A DNA stretch of 34,354 bases from Bradyrhizobium oropedii. GTDB taxonomy: Bacteria > Pseudomonadota > Alphaproteobacteria > Rhizobiales > Xanthobacteraceae. Where the stretch lies: contig NZ_JACMYO010000083.1 in NCBI RefSeq assembly GCF_020889685.1, positions 1-34,354 of the forward strand. Direction: 5' to 3'. Of the stretch, positions 17,283-26,856 are shown piece after piece; the stretch's first letter is position 1, and every line of letters begins with the position of its first letter. A program made the position numbers and the translations under genes. The notes below the pieces were generated by a model. It searched no databases. It saw nothing but the letters and a program-made list of their open reading frames with translations, and was not told the DNA's origin.

Positions 17283-17791
17283 TGGCGTCGCCGAACACAG
17301 TCCGTTGTTTGTCCGTCGTTGGCGGTGCGTTGCTGATGGCCGCTGCAGCCACTAATTGTTCGACTGACAAGACGTCTAAGACGACGCCCATCAAGTTCGT
17401 CATCGAGGCCGATGAACTCGTCAATCCGAACGCGCACGGCAAGCCGTCGCCGGTCGTTGTGCGCATTTACGAACTGAAGTCGACGACCACCTTCACCCAG
17501 GCGCAGTTTTTCGAGCTGTTCGACGATGACACCAAGCGGCTTGGGCCGGATCTGGTGGCCAAGCGTGAGGTCGAGCTGACCCCCGGCGACAAGGTCGACT
17601 TCGAGCGCGATACGCCGATCGAGACCCGAAATGTCGGCGTGATCGCAGGCTTCCGCGCGGGCAACGATGCCCAGTGGCGCTCAACTGCCGAAATCAAGCC
17701 CGATCGTGACAACAGAATCTTGGTAAAATTGACTGCTCGGGCTGTGAGCATTGAGCAGGAAGCTAGCCGACACTGGTGGAAAATCTTCTGA
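17282..17791 (+). CDS. tssJ: TssJ, T6SS outer-membrane lipoprotein
   Basis: TssJ anchors the TssL-TssM membrane complex to the outer membrane. The 169 residues open with a lipoprotein-type signal (VVGGALLMAAAATNC, acylated cysteine at residue 26), followed by a transthyretin-like fold: VVVRIYELKSTTTFTQAQFF and LFDDDTKRLGPDLVAKRE are family hallmarks. The lipobox is unusual, with Asn just before the Cys. The start overlaps the tagH stop (TAATG), implying coupling. A 63-bp gap precedes the preferred tssK start. Confidence 0.93.
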   Translation: MASPNTVRCLSVVGGALLMAAAATNCSTDKTSKTTPIKFVIEADELVNPNAHGKPSPVVVRIYELKSTTTFTQAQFFELFDDDTKRLGPDLVAKREVELTPGDKVDFERDTPIETRNVGVIAGFRAGNDAQWRSTAEIKPDRDNRILVKLTARAVSIEQEASRHWWKIF

Positions 17792-17854
17792 CCGGTCCGC
17801 CGTGATCAATAGCCGGGCAGATGCACCTTTGGAATGTCAGCGAAGAGGCGCCTA

Positions 17855-19195
17855 GTGTCTGCGACAAGCAAACCGATCTGGTCCGAAGGCATGTTGGTGC
17901 GTCCGCAGCACTTTCAGCAATACGACCGCTGGATCGAGCAGTTGGTCGAGAACCGCGTTTCTGGTCTGGTCGGCTACGGCTGGGGCATTCGAAAAATTGC
18001 CCTTGATCGTAATCTTCTGGCGCTTGGCCAAGTCGCACTTACCGAGCTTGAAGCCATTATGCCCGATGGCACGGCCCTTTATGCGCCGGAGCATGTCCGC
18101 CTTCCGACCGGACGAATCCCTCCACCGGCTGCGAAAGATCTGCTGGTCAAGATCGCAGCGGGCACGCGCCGACAGGCCGCCAGCGACCTCTGTTCCGGGG
18201 ATGCGCTCGCGCACCGCTACGATCAGGAGGTCTTTCAGATCCGGAATGCGAGCGCGCCTGAAAAGGCTCCGGTCGATATCAAGGTTGCGTCGCTATCAAC
18301 ACATCTCATCTTTGACGGCGAGGAACAGGGAGATCTGATCACGCTGCCTATCTGTCGCATCCGTGATATCGATCCGGCTCGCGCGATTACTTTATCCGAC
18401 ACCTACGTTCCGCCTGCCATCGACATCCACGCAGCCAAGCCGCTGATCGCGCTGTTGAACGAGGCCAGATCGCTGCTGCGGACGCGCGCAGAGGCGCTTG
18501 CTGCGCGCGCGGATCCCTCGCGCGCGACGGCAGACGGGGCCGGACTAATTGATCTTTTTACATTGTCGATCGTGAACGGGGCAGAAGCCGTGCTCGACCA
18601 CTTCGCAGCAACACGTGGGCATCACCCTGAAGCCCTCTTCCGCGCACTGCTGAGCCTTACCGGGCAGCTGTCGAGTTTCGTTGGCGATCGCCGCAAACCG
18701 CAAGTGATGCCTTCCTATCGGCATGAGGATCTCGAAAGCTGCTTCACGCCGTTGAGTGATATCCTGCGTAGACTGCTGTCTATTGTGATCGAGAACGCCG
18801 CAATATCGCTTCCTTTGCAGGACCGAGGCTATGGCATTCTGACCGGCCTGATCACCGACCGCACCTTGTTCCAGGACTCTAGGTTCGTTCTCGTCGCTGT
18901 GGCTAGTGTACCGGGCGAGGCGTTGCGCAACCAGCTTCCGGCGCAGATGAAAGTAGGCTCGGTCGAGCAGATTCGTGATCTCGTCAATCTTCAGCTCCCG
19001 GGTGTTCCGATTCACGCGCTCGCTGTGGCGCCGCGCGAGTTGCCCTACATCCAGAATGCCGTCTATTTCGAGCTGGACCAATCGGTGGAGCTCTGGCGCA
19101 TCCTGCCGCGCTCGGCGGCCTTTGCTTTCCACGTCAGCGGTGACTACTCGGATCTCCACCTCGAGTTCTGGGCCATCCGCGGGCAACGTACGTGA
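17855..19195 (+). CDS. tssK: TssK (ImpJ/VasE), T6SS baseplate-membrane connector
   Basis: TssK trimers connect the baseplate to TssL/TssM and can act as receptor-like adaptors. The hallmark IWSEGMLVRPQHFQQYDRW lies at the N-terminus, and DLHLEFWAIRGQR ends the protein. I prefer GTG 17855 (446 residues) because AAGAGG lies seven bases upstream and it leaves the usual eight residues before WSEG. An in-frame ATG at 17834 with a poorer ribosome site would add seven. The stop overlaps the tssL GTG (GTGA). Confidence 0.96.
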   Translation: MSATSKPIWSEGMLVRPQHFQQYDRWIEQLVENRVSGLVGYGWGIRKIALDRNLLALGQVALTELEAIMPDGTALYAPEHVRLPTGRIPPPAAKDLLVKIAAGTRRQAASDLCSGDALAHRYDQEVFQIRNASAPEKAPVDIKVASLSTHLIFDGEEQGDLITLPICRIRDIDPARAITLSDTYVPPAIDIHAAKPLIALLNEARSLLRTRAEALAARADPSRATADGAGLIDLFTLSIVNGAEAVLDHFAATRGHHPEALFRALLSLTGQLSSFVGDRRKPQVMPSYRHEDLESCFTPLSDILRRLLSIVIENAAISLPLQDRGYGILTGLITDRTLFQDSRFVLVAVASVPGEALRNQLPAQMKVGSVEQIRDLVNLQLPGVPIHALAVAPRELPYIQNAVYFELDQSVELWRILPRSAAFAFHVSGDYSDLHLEFWAIRGQRT

Positions 19196-20088
19196 CGGGC
19201 CCTAAACACATGGATGAACCGACAGTCATCGGACGCAGGCCAGTCGGTCCGGCTCGTAACACTCAAGTGGGGCAATCCTCCGCTTGCGTTGCGCCGAATA
19301 TCGCCTTCCCGACAGGCGCTCTGTCGTCGCCTGTATCTGAATCCGACGAGGTGTGGGCAGCGAACCATGCCGAGATCGTCGTGCAAAGCCTGTTCGAGCC
19401 AAAGGCAGTGGAGGACGTCTTGGTCGCGGCCGCGACACCGCTCTTTTCGGTCGTCGCGCAGCTTCGCATCGTCGACGAAGCCGATATAGGCGTGTTGCGT
19501 CGCGTAATTGTCGAGCAAATTCGCCGCTTCGAGGCGCGTGTGGCCAAAGATCAGGTGAGCGACAGCGATGTCACAGCCGCCCGTTATGTGATATGCGCGT
19601 TGCTGGACGAAGCGGTGATGACCACGCGCTGGGGCCGTGAGAGCGCCTGGAGTGACAACAGTCTGCTTAACCAGTTCCATAACGAGACGTGGGGTGGCGA
19701 GAAGGTTTTCCAGATACTCGAACGCGTGCAGGCAAAGCCGGCCAAGTATCTCGCCTTGCTCAAGCTCATCAACATCTGCTTGTTGATGGGGTTTGAGGGC
19801 AAATATCGCGTGGTGGAAGGAGGCCGCGAGCGGCTTGAAGACCTGCGTTCCGACGTTCGGCGTCTATTGCGGGATTATACGAGCGAACCACCGGCCGAAC
19901 TATCGATCCGATGGCGCGGCGCCAAAGTACGTACGCGGGTGCGTCGCTACATGCCGTTATGGATCATCTTCACCGCCGCAGCAGTCAGTGGGCTGATCGG
20001 CTACGGTGTCTTCCGTTGGCGTCTATCGGACGAACTCGCGCCCGTTGAGCAGCTGCTCGTCATGATCGGCCAGTCCGGACCACGCTAA
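19192..20088 (+). CDS. tssL: TssL (ImpK/DotU-like), T6SS inner-membrane protein
   Basis: TssL is a tail-anchored inner-membrane protein that binds TssM and TssK. The DotU helical domain (about residues 50-220) shows RYVICALLDEAVMTTRWG, SLLNQFHNETWGGEKVFQIL and LINICLLMGFEGKYRV. A single transmembrane helix near 255-277 (MPLWIIFTAAAVSGLIGYGV) is followed by a short periplasmic tail. There is no OmpA/peptidoglycan-binding extension, so cell-wall anchoring must come from another protein. The GTG start overlaps the tssK stop by four bases; an ATG at 19210 is an alternative. Confidence 0.95.
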   Translation: MTGPKHMDEPTVIGRRPVGPARNTQVGQSSACVAPNIAFPTGALSSPVSESDEVWAANHAEIVVQSLFEPKAVEDVLVAAATPLFSVVAQLRIVDEADIGVLRRVIVEQIRRFEARVAKDQVSDSDVTAARYVICALLDEAVMTTRWGRESAWSDNSLLNQFHNETWGGEKVFQILERVQAKPAKYLALLKLINICLLMGFEGKYRVVEGGRERLEDLRSDVRRLLRDYTSEPPAELSIRWRGAKVRTRVRRYMPLWIIFTAAAVSGLIGYGVFRWRLSDELAPVEQLLVMIGQSGPR

Positions 20089-20101
20089 AGAGGAGGTGCA
20101 G

Positions 20102-23100
20102 GTGTTTGGCGCTCGATTCGCGGCCCTCTTTTCGGTTCGAGGCATCATCACGCTGGTCACCTTGTTGCTGGTCGACGCGATGATTTGGTTCGGCGGCCCC
20201 CACTTTGACCTGTTCGATCAGCATCCGCTGGTTTCGAAGGCAGTTCGCGCGGCCACAATCGGCTGCCTCTCCCTGACGGTCCTCGTCATCATCCTTGTCC
20301 GTTACTGGCTGGCGCACCGTGCTAACCGACGCGTTATCAAGTCATTGATGGCGAGCGAGGCCCTCATCACGACCTCCAAAAATCGTGGCGAGGAGGAGAT
20401 CGATCTCATCCGTGGACGCTTCGAGGACGCGCTGAAGGTCCTGCGCGATACAGTGTTCGCCGGCAAGCGCGGACCGAGCTATCTGTTCGAGTTGCCCTGG
20501 TACATCATCATTGGACCATCGGGCGCCGGCAAGACAACGATCCTGCGCAACTCGAGCCTCGAGTTTCCGCTGGCCGAACGGCTCGGCGTCGATCCAGTGG
20601 CGGGCGTCGGCGGCACGCGAAACTGCGACTGGTGGTTCACCGAAGAGGCAGTCTTTATCGACACGGCAAGCCGTTATACGACACAGGATACGGATGCCGA
20701 GGTCGATCGCGCGGCCTGGCACGGCTTTCTCGATCTTCTTACCATGCATCGGCGCCGGCGACCGATCAACGGGATCTTGGTTGCGATTAGCCTGCGCGAT
20801 CTCTTATCGAGCGATGACAACCGGCGCAGGCTTGTCCAGTCGATTCGTTCGCGGATACAGGAGCTCGCCAAGACGTTTGGAATGCGTATTCCGGTCTATG
20901 TCCTGGTAACCAAATGCGATCTGGTACCTGGCTTCACCGAGTATTTCGACGATCTCGACCATGATGGTCGTGCCCAGGTCTGGGGCAAGACCTTTCCTCT
21001 CGAGGGACCAGGCGATCACATCGACGACGCCGTAACCCTCGAGATTCAGCAACTTGCCGAGCGACTCGAGGCCAACTTGGCGTTCCGCATGCATGACGAA
21101 CGTAATCATGACCGTCGTGCAATGATGTATATGTTCCCGAAAGAATTGTGGAGCATCCGGACCGCGGTCAGCGCCTTCGTTAGCGAGATCTTCCGGCCCA
21201 GCCGATTCGAAGTGCAAGTGCAACCGATGCTGCGCGGGGTCTACTTGACTAGCGCTGCTCAGGAAGGAGTGCCGATCGAGACGATGAGCGGTGCGATCAG
21301 AAGGAATTTCGGTGTGCACGCTAGCCCACCCACGCCGTCCATCGGGCCGGGAAAGACATTCTTCATCAGAAAGTTGCTGACCGACGTGATCTTCGCTGAG
21401 CAGGGGCTGGTCGGTCGCAATCTCAAACTCGAACGCAAGCTCGCGATCGTGCACTGCGGTGGCTACCTCGCGGCAGTCATACTGGCGGTCGCCGCGCTGA
21501 CTCAGTGGTACGACGCATTCGCTCGCAGCGAAGCACGCATCGCTGAAACCAGAATGGCCGCACAGACACTGCAAGCGCGCCTCAAGGAGGTACGCGAGCC
21601 GCTGGATCTGGTCAAGCTCCTGCCCACCCTCAATTCCGCGCGCCGGCTGTGTCTGGCAGCTGGCGAGAACACTTGGCTTGCATGGCTTGGCGGTCTCGGG
21701 ATTTCGGCCGCCCCGGTGCTCGCGCCAGCTGCGCAACAAACCTATGACCAGATTCTGGTCGACCGCCTGCTGCCTGTTTTTGCTGGAAGGCTTGCCGTTC
21801 GGATTGATGCGCTATTGCGGTCGGGCAACGATACTCTGCTGGATCAAACCAAGGAAATGTTCCGCATCTATTTGATGCTGGGCGATCCGAGGCATTTCGA
21901 TCGCGGCAAAGTCGAACAGGCTATGCGCAGTGAAGTGGCGCTTACGTTTGCGCTCGAGACGATATCAGCTGGCGAACTGCAGGAGCATTTTTCACGTCTT
22001 ATCGAGTTGCTGCCGAAACCCATCACGAGCGGCCGGAAATTCGTGATTGCGGCGGGCTTGCGGCTGATGGAACGTCCGCTCGTCGAGCAGGTCTACGCCC
22101 GGCTTTTGCGCGAAGGCGCTGAGAACACGCAGCTCCGGCCAATCGACATGGTCAGTCTGCTGGGAGCCGGCCAGCTGGAGATAAAGCCCCAAGCTGTTTT
22201 CCCCGCAATTGGTCAGCAGGATCTCCCTTCGTCGGGCGGCACTGCGATCATCCCGGGCATCTTCACACGGGATGGTTTGATCGATTTCCTGCTGCCGCGC
22301 CTTCCACTCATTGTCCAGGACGAGCAAAGCGGCGACTGGGTCCTTGCCAACGGCTCGTTCGACGCGGCCGATACGCAACAGATCGTGCGCAAGGTCGTCG
22401 ATCGCTATGTTGCCGATTACATTCGTATTTGGACAAGCGCGCTGAGCCGCGTCCGCATCGTCAAATTCGACGATATGCAGCGTGCATCGGCGATCCTGCG
22501 TGGGCTGGCCGGCCCGGAAAGCGCACTGCAGCAGATCATTTTCCTCGTACGCGACAATACGAACCTGCCTCCACCCGGAGAGCAGACCGCGGCGAAGGTG
22601 GGGGAGACAACGGCCGCCGTGTTCTCAGCGGCATTCGGCGACGCCCCCTGGCCGGGAACACGGATCACCGAAGCCTTCCGGCCTCTCGTCCAACTGGGCA
22701 TAGGCGGAGCCTCGGGACAGGCGGCCAGCATGGATCACATCCGCGATCTTTTCGGCGGCCTGTATGCAACGATGGCCAACATCGCGACCGCGCCCGATCC
22801 CGGCCAGGCCGCATTTCAGCTCTTTCAGCGACGTATCAAGGATCCGAGCAACGATGCCTTCGGCATCTTGCGCGCTGACTCAGCGCTACGGCCCGAACTG
22901 GTTCGTACCATCATGAACGACATCGCGCTCTCGACATGGAGCGTCTTGCTTCGACAGGCACACGGTCACGTCAATGCCGTGTGGACACGGGAGGTGGTGC
23001 CGATCTGCCAGGCTGGCGTCTACCAGCGTTATCCATTGTTTGCGGCCGCGACCGAGGACGTAACCTTAAAGGACTTCAGCGATCTCTTTCGCCCTGGCGG

Positions 23101-23668
23101 TATCCTCGATGATTTTTTTCAGAAGTACCTGTCGCCATTCGTCATCGAGGGCAGAACCGGCTTTGGGCTGGCAACTATCGACGGCGCGACGGCGCCGATC
23201 CATGCCGATGCCCTGGCTCAATTTCAACGCGCGCGAGAGATTCGCATGTCCTTTTTCAGCGGCTCGGGTTCCGCTCCGGCCGTGAAGTTCAGCATCAAGC
23301 CCGTCTATCTCGCCTCTAAACTTCTGCGCGCGACTTTTGTCATGGATGGCAAGGAGATCGTCTATCGTCACGAGGCGCCCCGTGCCTACGACCTTGAATG
23401 GCCGAGTCGAACCGATGCAAGCACGGCCTCCGTCGCCCTTGCTTCTCTGGACGGAACCGAGGAGAGGATTGAGCGCTCAGGCCCTTGGGCTCTGTTCCGT
23501 CTCATCGATGCCTCGCGACCCACCTCGCGTGGCGCTCCCGACCGTTTCACGATCACGATCGGACGACCCGACCGGCCTGACGTGACCTATGAATTGCGGG
23601 CGGAAAGTGTAAGCAATCCGTTCAGCTTGGGTGTCCTTCGTTCGTTCCGATGTCCGGATCACCTATGA
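20102..23668 (+). CDS. tssM: TssM (ImpL/IcmF), T6SS inner-membrane channel protein
   Basis: TssM spans both membranes of the T6SS membrane complex. Two N-terminal transmembrane helices (IITLVTLLLVDAMIWF and TIGCLSLTVLVIILVRYWL) are followed by a cytoplasmic NTPase-like domain with a full Walker A, GPSGAGKTT, near residue 140. A third helix (YLAAVILAVAALTQWY) leads to a large periplasmic domain of about 700 residues. The length, near 1190, fits the family. GTG 20102 suits the AGGAGG at 20091-20096 better than GTG 20096, which overlaps it. It ends the tagH-tssJKLM operon. Many IcmF proteins have changed Walker motifs, but here the motif looks intact. Confidence 0.97.
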   Translation: MFGARFAALFSVRGIITLVTLLLVDAMIWFGGPHFDLFDQHPLVSKAVRAATIGCLSLTVLVIILVRYWLAHRANRRVIKSLMASEALITTSKNRGEEEIDLIRGRFEDALKVLRDTVFAGKRGPSYLFELPWYIIIGPSGAGKTTILRNSSLEFPLAERLGVDPVAGVGGTRNCDWWFTEEAVFIDTASRYTTQDTDAEVDRAAWHGFLDLLTMHRRRRPINGILVAISLRDLLSSDDNRRRLVQSIRSRIQELAKTFGMRIPVYVLVTKCDLVPGFTEYFDDLDHDGRAQVWGKTFPLEGPGDHIDDAVTLEIQQLAERLEANLAFRMHDERNHDRRAMMYMFPKELWSIRTAVSAFVSEIFRPSRFEVQVQPMLRGVYLTSAAQEGVPIETMSGAIRRNFGVHASPPTPSIGPGKTFFIRKLLTDVIFAEQGLVGRNLKLERKLAIVHCGGYLAAVILAVAALTQWYDAFARSEARIAETRMAAQTLQARLKEVREPLDLVKLLPTLNSARRLCLAAGENTWLAWLGGLGISAAPVLAPAAQQTYDQILVDRLLPVFAGRLAVRIDALLRSGNDTLLDQTKEMFRIYLMLGDPRHFDRGKVEQAMRSEVALTFALETISAGELQEHFSRLIELLPKPITSGRKFVIAAGLRLMERPLVEQVYARLLREGAENTQLRPIDMVSLLGAGQLEIKPQAVFPAIGQQDLPSSGGTAIIPGIFTRDGLIDFLLPRLPLIVQDEQSGDWVLANGSFDAADTQQIVRKVVDRYVADYIRIWTSALSRVRIVKFDDMQRASAILRGLAGPESALQQIIFLVRDNTNLPPPGEQTAAKVGETTAAVFSAAFGDAPWPGTRITEAFRPLVQLGIGGASGQAASMDHIRDLFGGLYATMANIATAPDPGQAAFQLFQRRIKDPSNDAFGILRADSALRPELVRTIMNDIALSTWSVLLRQAHGHVNAVWTREVVPICQAGVYQRYPLFAAATEDVTLKDFSDLFRPGGILDDFFQKYLSPFVIEGRTGFGLATIDGATAPIHADALAQFQRAREIRMSFFSGSGSAPAVKFSIKPVYLASKLLRATFVMDGKEIVYRHEAPRAYDLEWPSRTDASTASVALASLDGTEERIERSGPWALFRLIDASRPTSRGAPDRFTITIGRPDRPDVTYELRAESVSNPFSLGVLRSFRCPDHL

Positions 23669-23960
23669 TAGGAGAGTTCTCAGCTTTGTAGGCAGGAGGC
23701 GAGCATATGCCGCTGGCGGCATCTTGGTGGGAGCGGTGAGGTCCGCCGCAATGCTGGTACGCCGCCCCTGGTGGCGATGAGTAAGCAGGTGACACGTTCC
23801 AGGTAGGCCGCAATTAGATCGTAACGGCAACACCGTATCATGAGTTCAGCGGATTATTGGCAGTCGACGTTCCGACGGGCGGGGTCCTGCCTTGCGCTTT
23901 TGCGCAACAGGCGACCAACGACATGAGTGCGATCATAGAATGCCTACTTGAGGTTGTGCT
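23669..23960. other. Gap between tssM and the kinase, no recognised gene
   Basis: Just under 300 bases with only short frames, one being a 28-codon ATG frame at 23839. A small hairpin (TTGCGC-TTTT-GCGCAA, about 23892-23907) is present. In Imp-type clusters tagF (impM) lies at this position; no tagF motif is visible, so it may have been lost. Confidence 0.4.
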
Positions 23961-24830
23961 GTGAGTGAGGTCCCCTCGGGATACGTGCTCGGCGGCCGTT
24001 TCGACCTGGCAGAGGTTATTAGCGAGGGCGGTACCAGCACCATCTATCGTGCGATCGATCGGACCGGCCTGTGGGCGCGTGAACAAAGTCCAGAAGTCGC
24101 AGTGAAAGTCATCCAACCACATGCGAAGATGCACCAGAAATTAGTACAGCTATTGCACCGCGAGGCGCGTCTTTTGCGTGACTGCGTACACCGGAATTTG
24201 GTCAGGATCTACGATTCCGACTACGACGGCAAGTACCATTACTTGGTCATGGAGCTCTTGAAGGGCCGCTCGCTGGCGCAGGTCCTGGCCGATCGTCAGG
24301 GACGGCCGCTGTCACCCTCCGTGTCCTTTCAGATCGTCCGCGCCGTCGGGCAGGGCCTCGTTCACATGCACAGTCTAGGGATCGTCCATGGCGACCTCAA
24401 ACCGGGAAACATCTTCATGACCTCGACCGGCGAAATCAAGATTGTAGACTTTGGGACAGTCCTCATGCTCGACCCTCCGCCGCAACGCGACAGGGCCACC
24501 ACTTTGCTCGACGACATTGGACTATTGACACCGGCTTATGCGTCGCCGGAGATGCTGATGGGTGAGCCACGGACAGAAAGCGACGATGTGTATTCTCTCG
24601 CAGTGGTCGCCTATCTGACCCTGACTGGCAACCACCCTTATGCGCAGCGGCCAGCCAACGAGGCACTTAACGCAAATCTCACACCGGCTCCGCCGCCGAC
24701 TATTTCGTCAGCGCAATGGCGGGTGCTCGCTTCGGGCCTTGCCCTCAACCGCGGCGACCGGATCGACACCGTCAGTGAGTTCGTCCGGCGGCTTGCCTGC
24801 CCGCGCTGGCTCTATCGATGGTGGGGGTAG
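23961..24830 (+). CDS. tagE: Ser/Thr protein kinase of the T6SS (ImpN/PpkA/TagE type)
   Basis: A Hanks-type kinase domain fills nearly all 289 residues. Present are the glycine-rich loop SEGGTSTIY (21-29), the ATP lysine K49 in VAVKVI, the helix-C glutamate E68, the catalytic loop HGDLKPGN (D145, N150; Gly replaces the usual Arg of HRD), D163 of the DFG motif, and an APE-like ASPEML. It should phosphorylate TagH to license T6SS assembly. Compared with P. aeruginosa PpkA, the C-terminal transmembrane and periplasmic parts are missing; the end is a short basic/Trp tail (CPRWLYRWWG). The GTG start has GAGG about eight bases upstream. No phosphatase (pppA) gene follows. Confidence 0.92.
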   Translation: MSEVPSGYVLGGRFDLAEVISEGGTSTIYRAIDRTGLWAREQSPEVAVKVIQPHAKMHQKLVQLLHREARLLRDCVHRNLVRIYDSDYDGKYHYLVMELLKGRSLAQVLADRQGRPLSPSVSFQIVRAVGQGLVHMHSLGIVHGDLKPGNIFMTSTGEIKIVDFGTVLMLDPPPQRDRATTLLDDIGLLTPAYASPEMLMGEPRTESDDVYSLAVVAYLTLTGNHPYAQRPANEALNANLTPAPPPTISSAQWRVLASGLALNRGDRIDTVSEFVRRLACPRWLYRWWG

Positions 24831-24981
24831 CCGATGCCTCTGGTCGCAGCCAGCGCGTCCCCTTGGCAAGCCTAGAGTCGATGGATGACAAGGATGCGGC
24901 CGTCGGGCCTCGATTCGGCTGTGTATCGCTCGCGGTGGATGTAGAAAAAGGGGCATTGGTCGTCCGTGAAGAACCATGATC

Positions 24982-25371
24982 TCAGGCGGGATTGATCAAG
25001 GGCTTCGGGAAGGTCGCGGCTATGATTTGGCGCAACAAAAGCCTGAGCCATCGGATGAGGCGTTGGAAAAAGGTGCATCTTGTCTTGACACCCAATTCCC
25101 CATGTGAGGGGTTCTCCAGCCAGCGTTCGCACAGGACCTCGTCGGAGAGATCGTAGGTGTGCTTGAGAATGGCCAGCCCTGCCATCAGCCGCGTCGGCAG
25201 CGGGGGGCGCCCCGGCTTGTCCTCATAGACCGCTCCGAACTTCTGCTCGAGGAACGACCAGTCGATCGTCCCGGCCAGCTTCACCAGCGGGTGGCCCATA
25301 TCAATGATCGCGTCCAGCCGCGAGCGCAGCAGATCGGTCTGTCCCGTGTCGCGTCGATCCTTGGGTCGCAT
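24982..25371 (-). pseudogene. IS5-family transposase, N-terminal fragment
   Basis: From ATG 25371 the frame reads MRPKDRRDTGQTDLLRSRLD, WSFLEQKFGAVYEDKPGRPP and LPTRLMAGLAILKHTYDLSD, the N-terminal DUF772-type domain of IS5-family transposases. After EVLCERWLENP the sequence stops resembling the family (GELGVKTRCTFFQRLIRW) and ends at 24982, before any DDE catalytic residue. The open frame extends to 25461 but the extra residues are uncharacteristic. It separates the kinase gene from the effector-like gene. The unexplained 24831-24981 downstream may belong to the same insertion. Confidence 0.8.
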
Positions 25372-25590
25372 CGTGCCCTCCGATGCAACGACGCAATCAC
25401 GGCTCGCGATTCTAGGGAATCCAAAAACGAAATTGCAAGCTTCCGAGCCCTCAAGCCCCAAAACCTTGCAATCTCAACAACCCTCTCGCCCAGAAAATCG
25501 ACCCCAGATCAACCGTTTGAAAGCTTCTTCACGGCCGACGCATTGGGACCTGACGGGTCGGCGGCAGTCTGAACTCTCTCAGTACGCTGA

Positions 25591-26856
25591 TCAGGCGGGC
25601 GTCGGCCACGCGCGGGCCGTGGATCCAGTTACGGCCGGCACTCTCTCCGATATCGCGATATCGGGCAATGGCCCGATTTGGTTCATCGGCTCAACTCGAG
25701 GGTGAGGTTGGAGCCCTAATTCCCTGTATCCAGGCGTGAGGATAACGTTTTCGCCTTGCGGATTATTTGGCGTTACGGGCGCCCGACCTGGCCACAATAG
25801 CGCAGCATAGCGTGCACCGTTGATAAGCACACTTTGTGGCCGCAATGACGTCGGAAGGAGGCCGCTTTCTCGCAATTCGGCGATCAGCGGGTCCGGAGCA
25901 ATGCCGCCTCGCCAACCGGGGAGGACATAAACTCCGAAGTCACGCCGTGCCGGGTTAGCCTCTGCGCCGGCTGTAAGGATCGGTCCACCCGACGGCATTG
26001 TGGGTGGTGCCAGTGGTGATGACGGTGGCCCGGCAATTCCGAAGCCCTGAAACATCGTCCCCCTCGCACGTGCCCAGTTCTCGAATTGGACCTGGTGGAA
26101 ATCCCGAAGCATATCTCGCAAATTCAGCAGACGGTTACGAAACCCGCCGATCGTGGGTGCGTCGCGCCCTATGTAGTCGCGTACATAGGCTTGTATGTCC
26201 GTATCCAACGACGGCAGCGCAATGCGGTGAGCCATTGGCGGTCTGTTGGTCTCGCGGATCCACCTGAGGGAATCGCTCATATCGTCAGCGGCATGTTCGG
26301 CGCCGCGGGAGCGACTGTTCGGGAGCTTCTCAGTAAGCCAATTCCAAAAGTCCTCATAGAGTGGCAAATCCACGTCATAAGGGGCGGGTCCCCGATTGGA
26401 TCTGCTGCTGTCGGTGGTATGGATGCTACCGCTATCGGTGGTAGAGCTGCGACGGCTGTCCGACGACGATGGCCTAGCCCCCTCAATGGCCTGAAACATC
26501 AAGTTCCTTTCACGAGCCCAGTTCTCAAATTGCAGGTCCCGAAGCATATCTCGCAAGTTCAGCAGGCGGTCACGAAACCCACCCATCAGCGGTACATCGC
26601 GCCCTATATAGTCAGCTGCATAGGCTTGCACGTCGGCGTCCGACGATGACAGCGCAATCCGGTCGGCCATTGGGGGTCTGTTGGTCTCGCGGATCCACGC
26701 GAGGAAGTCGTATATATCGCCTGCGGCCAGGGCGGCACCGTAGGAGCGGCGGCGCGGAAGCTTCGCAGCAAGCCAGTTCCAGAAGTCGCCATAGAGTTGC
26801 GTATCCACCTGATAGGGGCGCGGCCACTGATTGGAGCCGCTGCTGCTGTCGCTCAC
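25591..26856 (-). CDS. Intact effector-like repeat protein, paralogue of the broken gene at 4739-6418
   Basis: This 421-residue protein has a Ser-rich N-terminus (MSDSSSGSN), two repeats of about 115 residues (13-130 and 158-275) joined by a Ser/Thr linker, and a C-terminal domain (about 306-378). Each repeat contains DFWNWL, LAWIRETNRPPM or LRWIRETNRPPM, and GGFRDRLLNLRDMLRD or its variant. The C-terminal LPTSLRPQSVLINGARYAAL and VTPNNPQGENVILTPG align with the tail of 4739-6418. The GTG 26856 has CGGAGG about seven bases upstream. No catalytic motif, signal peptide or membrane segment is seen. I infer a secreted effector, type III by family resemblance, with nearby T6SS genes as an alternative route. 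Function unknown. Confidence 0.6.
   Translation of the reverse strand: MSDSSSGSNQWPRPYQVDTQLYGDFWNWLAAKLPRRRSYGAALAAGDIYDFLAWIRETNRPPMADRIALSSSDADVQAYAADYIGRDVPLMGGFRDRLLNLRDMLRDLQFENWARERNLMFQAIEGARPSSSDSRRSSTTDSGSIHTTDSSRSNRGPAPYDVDLPLYEDFWNWLTEKLPNSRSRGAEHAADDMSDSLRWIRETNRPPMAHRIALPSLDTDIQAYVRDYIGRDAPTIGGFRNRLLNLRDMLRDFHQVQFENWARARGTMFQGFGIAGPPSSPLAPPTMPSGGPILTAGAEANPARRDFGVYVLPGWRGGIAPDPLIAELRESGLLPTSLRPQSVLINGARYAALLWPGRAPVTPNNPQGENVILTPGYRELGLQPHPRVEPMNQIGPLPDIAISERVPAVTGSTARAWPTPA
26032..26820 (-). repeat. Internal 435-bp-period duplication within the effector-like gene
   Basis: The unit at 26467-26820 recurs at 26032-26385. For example, GAAGCATATCTCGC on the plus strand occurs at both 26106 and 26541, exactly 435 bp apart. 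The two copies keep frame and about 60 percent or more of residues, so duplication was followed by in-frame divergence. Confidence 0.85.

Noticed and set aside
20804..21739. 311-residue minus-strand open frame
   Set aside because: It lies wholly antisense to tssM with no family motif or ribosome site.
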